Of a stretch of 7,621 nt of DNA, positions 6,268 through 7,621 are shown one piece after another. Numbering within the stretch: position 1 is the stretch's first letter; each line of letters begins with the position of its first letter. The DNA lies in contig JAJZHJ010000059.1 of assembly GCA_021804525.1 (NCBI GenBank), positions 1 through 7,621 on the forward strand. The letters are read 5' to 3'. This DNA comes from Bacteroidota bacterium. Lineage in GTDB: Bacteria; Bacteroidota; Bacteroidia; Bacteroidales; Paludibacteraceae. The notes under the pieces are model-generated. The model had not been told where the DNA came from, did no database searches, and saw only the letters and a program-made list of their open reading frames with translations. A program made the position numbers and the translations under genes.

Positions 6268-7621
6268 TTACGGAATAACAACTTTCCGTATGGTTTTGTT
6301 TACTCTGACAATCCACAATCCTGGAGGAAGTGTAAATGATTCTTGGGTCGATGTGGCTGTAAATGCTTTGAATAAAATGCCGAGCGGTGAATATACCTGA
6401 ATCAAGTCACCAACCGTTGTGCCTACAATCATCACCAACTTATCCGAAGTGAAAATATGAACTTGGTTCGTGTCAAGGTTGGTTGTGTTGGCAGCTACAA
6501 AGTTTATACACGCGCTTAATGATCCTTCTACGCCGCTATTGACGGTTTTCACGCAATAGTCACCGCTTTGGGGTGAGGCGATTGTGTCTCTAAGATTTGC
6601 TACATTTCCAAGTAAGGTGTTGTTATAATAGACATTGTAGCTCAACGGTGGCCCCAAATTGATAAGTCCACGCACGTTGAAGTTGACGTTAAATCCATAG
6701 CTCGGGTCGCTGCCCACTTTGAGAAATTGTAAGGTTGAGGGGAAAGTCCCTGTTGTCGGATAAATCAAATCTCCATAATTCCCATTACTTTCCACTGCAG
6801 GGCCATTGTCGTAGGTAAGCGTATTTCCCTTGGAGGAAGAATAGCCGATTCCAACGGCATAAGTAGCTCCTGATGTAATAGTGACAGGATTGGTAAAGAA
6901 AAATGTATTCCAAGCGCCCGGATTGACACCGTAGATCGCTTGGTTAACGATGCGCGTTGCCGTAGTTCCAGACACTGTATATAGTTGGAGGTAGTATCCT
7001 GTGGCGGTGCTATCAGGTGAAAAAAACTTCACAGCAGACCATGTTTTACCTATATACGGAGTTAAGGAGGTGGCACTGAATTGTTGGGCACAAATGAGAT
7101 TTATTGTTTTGCCATAGGTTAAATATCCGTCTGTGCTGGCATCGTCCCAATGTTGCTCCGACAAGGTGTCCGCGATCAAAGGCCATCCGGTTGGTTTTGT
7201 CCATTTAAGCACAAGTTTGTTGTTTTTCAATGTGTCGGTCATTGTGAGTGGCGGTGGAGCCACGTCGATGCCATTCATGAATTGAAAAGAAACTGTGTGC
7301 TGTGTGTTGTCTTCTGTAATGTTAGTAATCGGGGTGTTATTGTAACTTCCATTCCATGCTAAAACAGCAGGTGTGGAAAGATTTGTAAAGGATGTTTTGC
7401 TGGAAGTACCAGGAAAAGGACAGCCGCTTGAATTAATGCTTCCATACGATGCGACAATTGCCGAAGGTACTGGGGAGGTGGTTGATGCACACACCGGGTA
7501 CATCTTTTGAGGATGGGTAATATTAATATCGTAAAAAATATCATTCACATCTTGCGCTGCATGGTAAATTAGTAATCCATGCCCCGGTACTCCTGAGTCA
7601 AATCCTATTTGTTGTCGGTTC
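6268..7621 (-). CDS. Partial secreted M6-like metallopeptidase with Fn3-like and T9SS-type C-terminal domains
   Basis: This is a 3' fragment: the frame stays open to the window edge, adding 24 residues upstream of a GTG at 7548, so that GTG is not the real start. Numbering visible residues from 7620, VPGHGLLIYH (11-20) and HPQKMYPVCAS (36-46) resemble the end of the M6 (immune inhibitor A-like) catalytic region, followed by a conserved-looking SGCPFPGTSSKTSF block (65-78). An Fn3-like fold begins at about 122-151 (LVLKWTKP). It is interrupted by a beta-rich module (about 152-320, with VKFFSPDS, GYYLQLYTV, PVTITSGATYAVGIGY) and resumes at 322-374 (LSYNVYYNNTLLG, SGDYCVKTVN). The last 65 residues form a small beta domain (VYSPLG, LPPGLWIVRV, RKVVIP end) like T9SS sorting domains. 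The HExxH zinc site would lie outside the window, so peptidase activity is not shown. It is probably in an operon with the POT transporter 45 bases downstream. Confidence 0.75.
   Translation of the reverse strand, partial: NRQQIGFDSGVPGHGLLIYHAAQDVNDIFYDINITHPQKMYPVCASTTSPVPSAIVASYGSINSSGCPFPGTSSKTSFTNLSTPAVLAWNGSYNNTPITNITEDNTQHTVSFQFMNGIDVAPPPLTMTDTLKNNKLVLKWTKPTGWPLIADTLSEQHWDDASTDGYLTYGKTINLICAQQFSATSLTPYIGKTWSAVKFFSPDSTATGYYLQLYTVSGTTATRIVNQAIYGVNPGAWNTFFFTNPVTITSGATYAVGIGYSSSKGNTLTYDNGPAVESNGNYGDLIYPTTGTFPSTLQFLKVGSDPSYGFNVNFNVRGLINLGPPLSYNVYYNNTLLGNVANLRDTIASPQSGDYCVKTVNSGVEGSLSACINFVAANTTNLDTNQVHIFTSDKLVMIVGTTVGDLIQVYSPLGILFKAFTATSTQESFTLPPGLWIVRVNKTIRKVVIP

Noticed and set aside
7359..7544. 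Alternate-frame minus-strand open frame overlapping the partial secreted protein
   Set aside because: The main frame has continuous domain-like sequence across this stretch; the alternative has none and no start signal.
1..7621. Search for CRISPR, insertion sequence, tRNA, toxin-antitoxin or phage-defence features
   Set aside because: No direct-repeat array, transposase-like frame, terminal inverted repeats, tRNA-like cloverleaf or small gene pair was seen; genes fill almost all of the window.

Overview
The window looks like ordinary chromosomal DNA from a Bacteroidota bacterium, most likely order Bacteroidales. The ParE type, the POT transporter variant, the C-terminal sorting-type domain on the partial secreted protein, the AT-rich leaders without Shine-Dalgarno sequences and a TAnnTTTG promoter element all point there. 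This placement rests on recognising families, not on a database search. All four genes lie on the minus strand, so transcription runs from high to low coordinates. No RNA gene, mobile element, CRISPR array or phage-like segment is visible.

In transcription order: (1) 7621-6268 is the C-terminal 450 residues of a large secreted protein whose start lies outside the window. It carries the tail of what looks like an M6-type (immune inhibitor A-like) metallopeptidase region, a fibronectin-III-like fold interrupted by a beta-rich insertion, and a C-terminal type IX secretion (T9SS)-like sorting domain. (2) After a 45-base gap, 6222-4549 encodes a proton-coupled oligopeptide transporter of the POT/PTR family. 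(3) A long hairpin (4517-4470) and a 173-base intergenic region with a perfect Bacteroidota -7 element precede parE (4375-2513), the ATPase/TOPRIM subunit of DNA topoisomerase IV. (4) After a 136-base gap comes a secreted family 3 glycoside hydrolase (2376-76), closed by a very strong intrinsic terminator (55-14).

Functionally, the partial secreted protein and the POT transporter could form a short protein-scavenging unit, with extracellular proteolysis followed by uptake of di- and tripeptides. parE is housekeeping and the GH3 enzyme acts on beta-linked oligosaccharides. No intergenic stretch exceeds 300 bases. I do not see a convincing undescribed system. The points most worth a second look are the altered proton-coupling motif and long TM5-TM6 loop of the transporter, the split Fn3 domain and atypical sorting domain of the partial protein, and a hairpin that pairs fully only in the minus-strand RNA.
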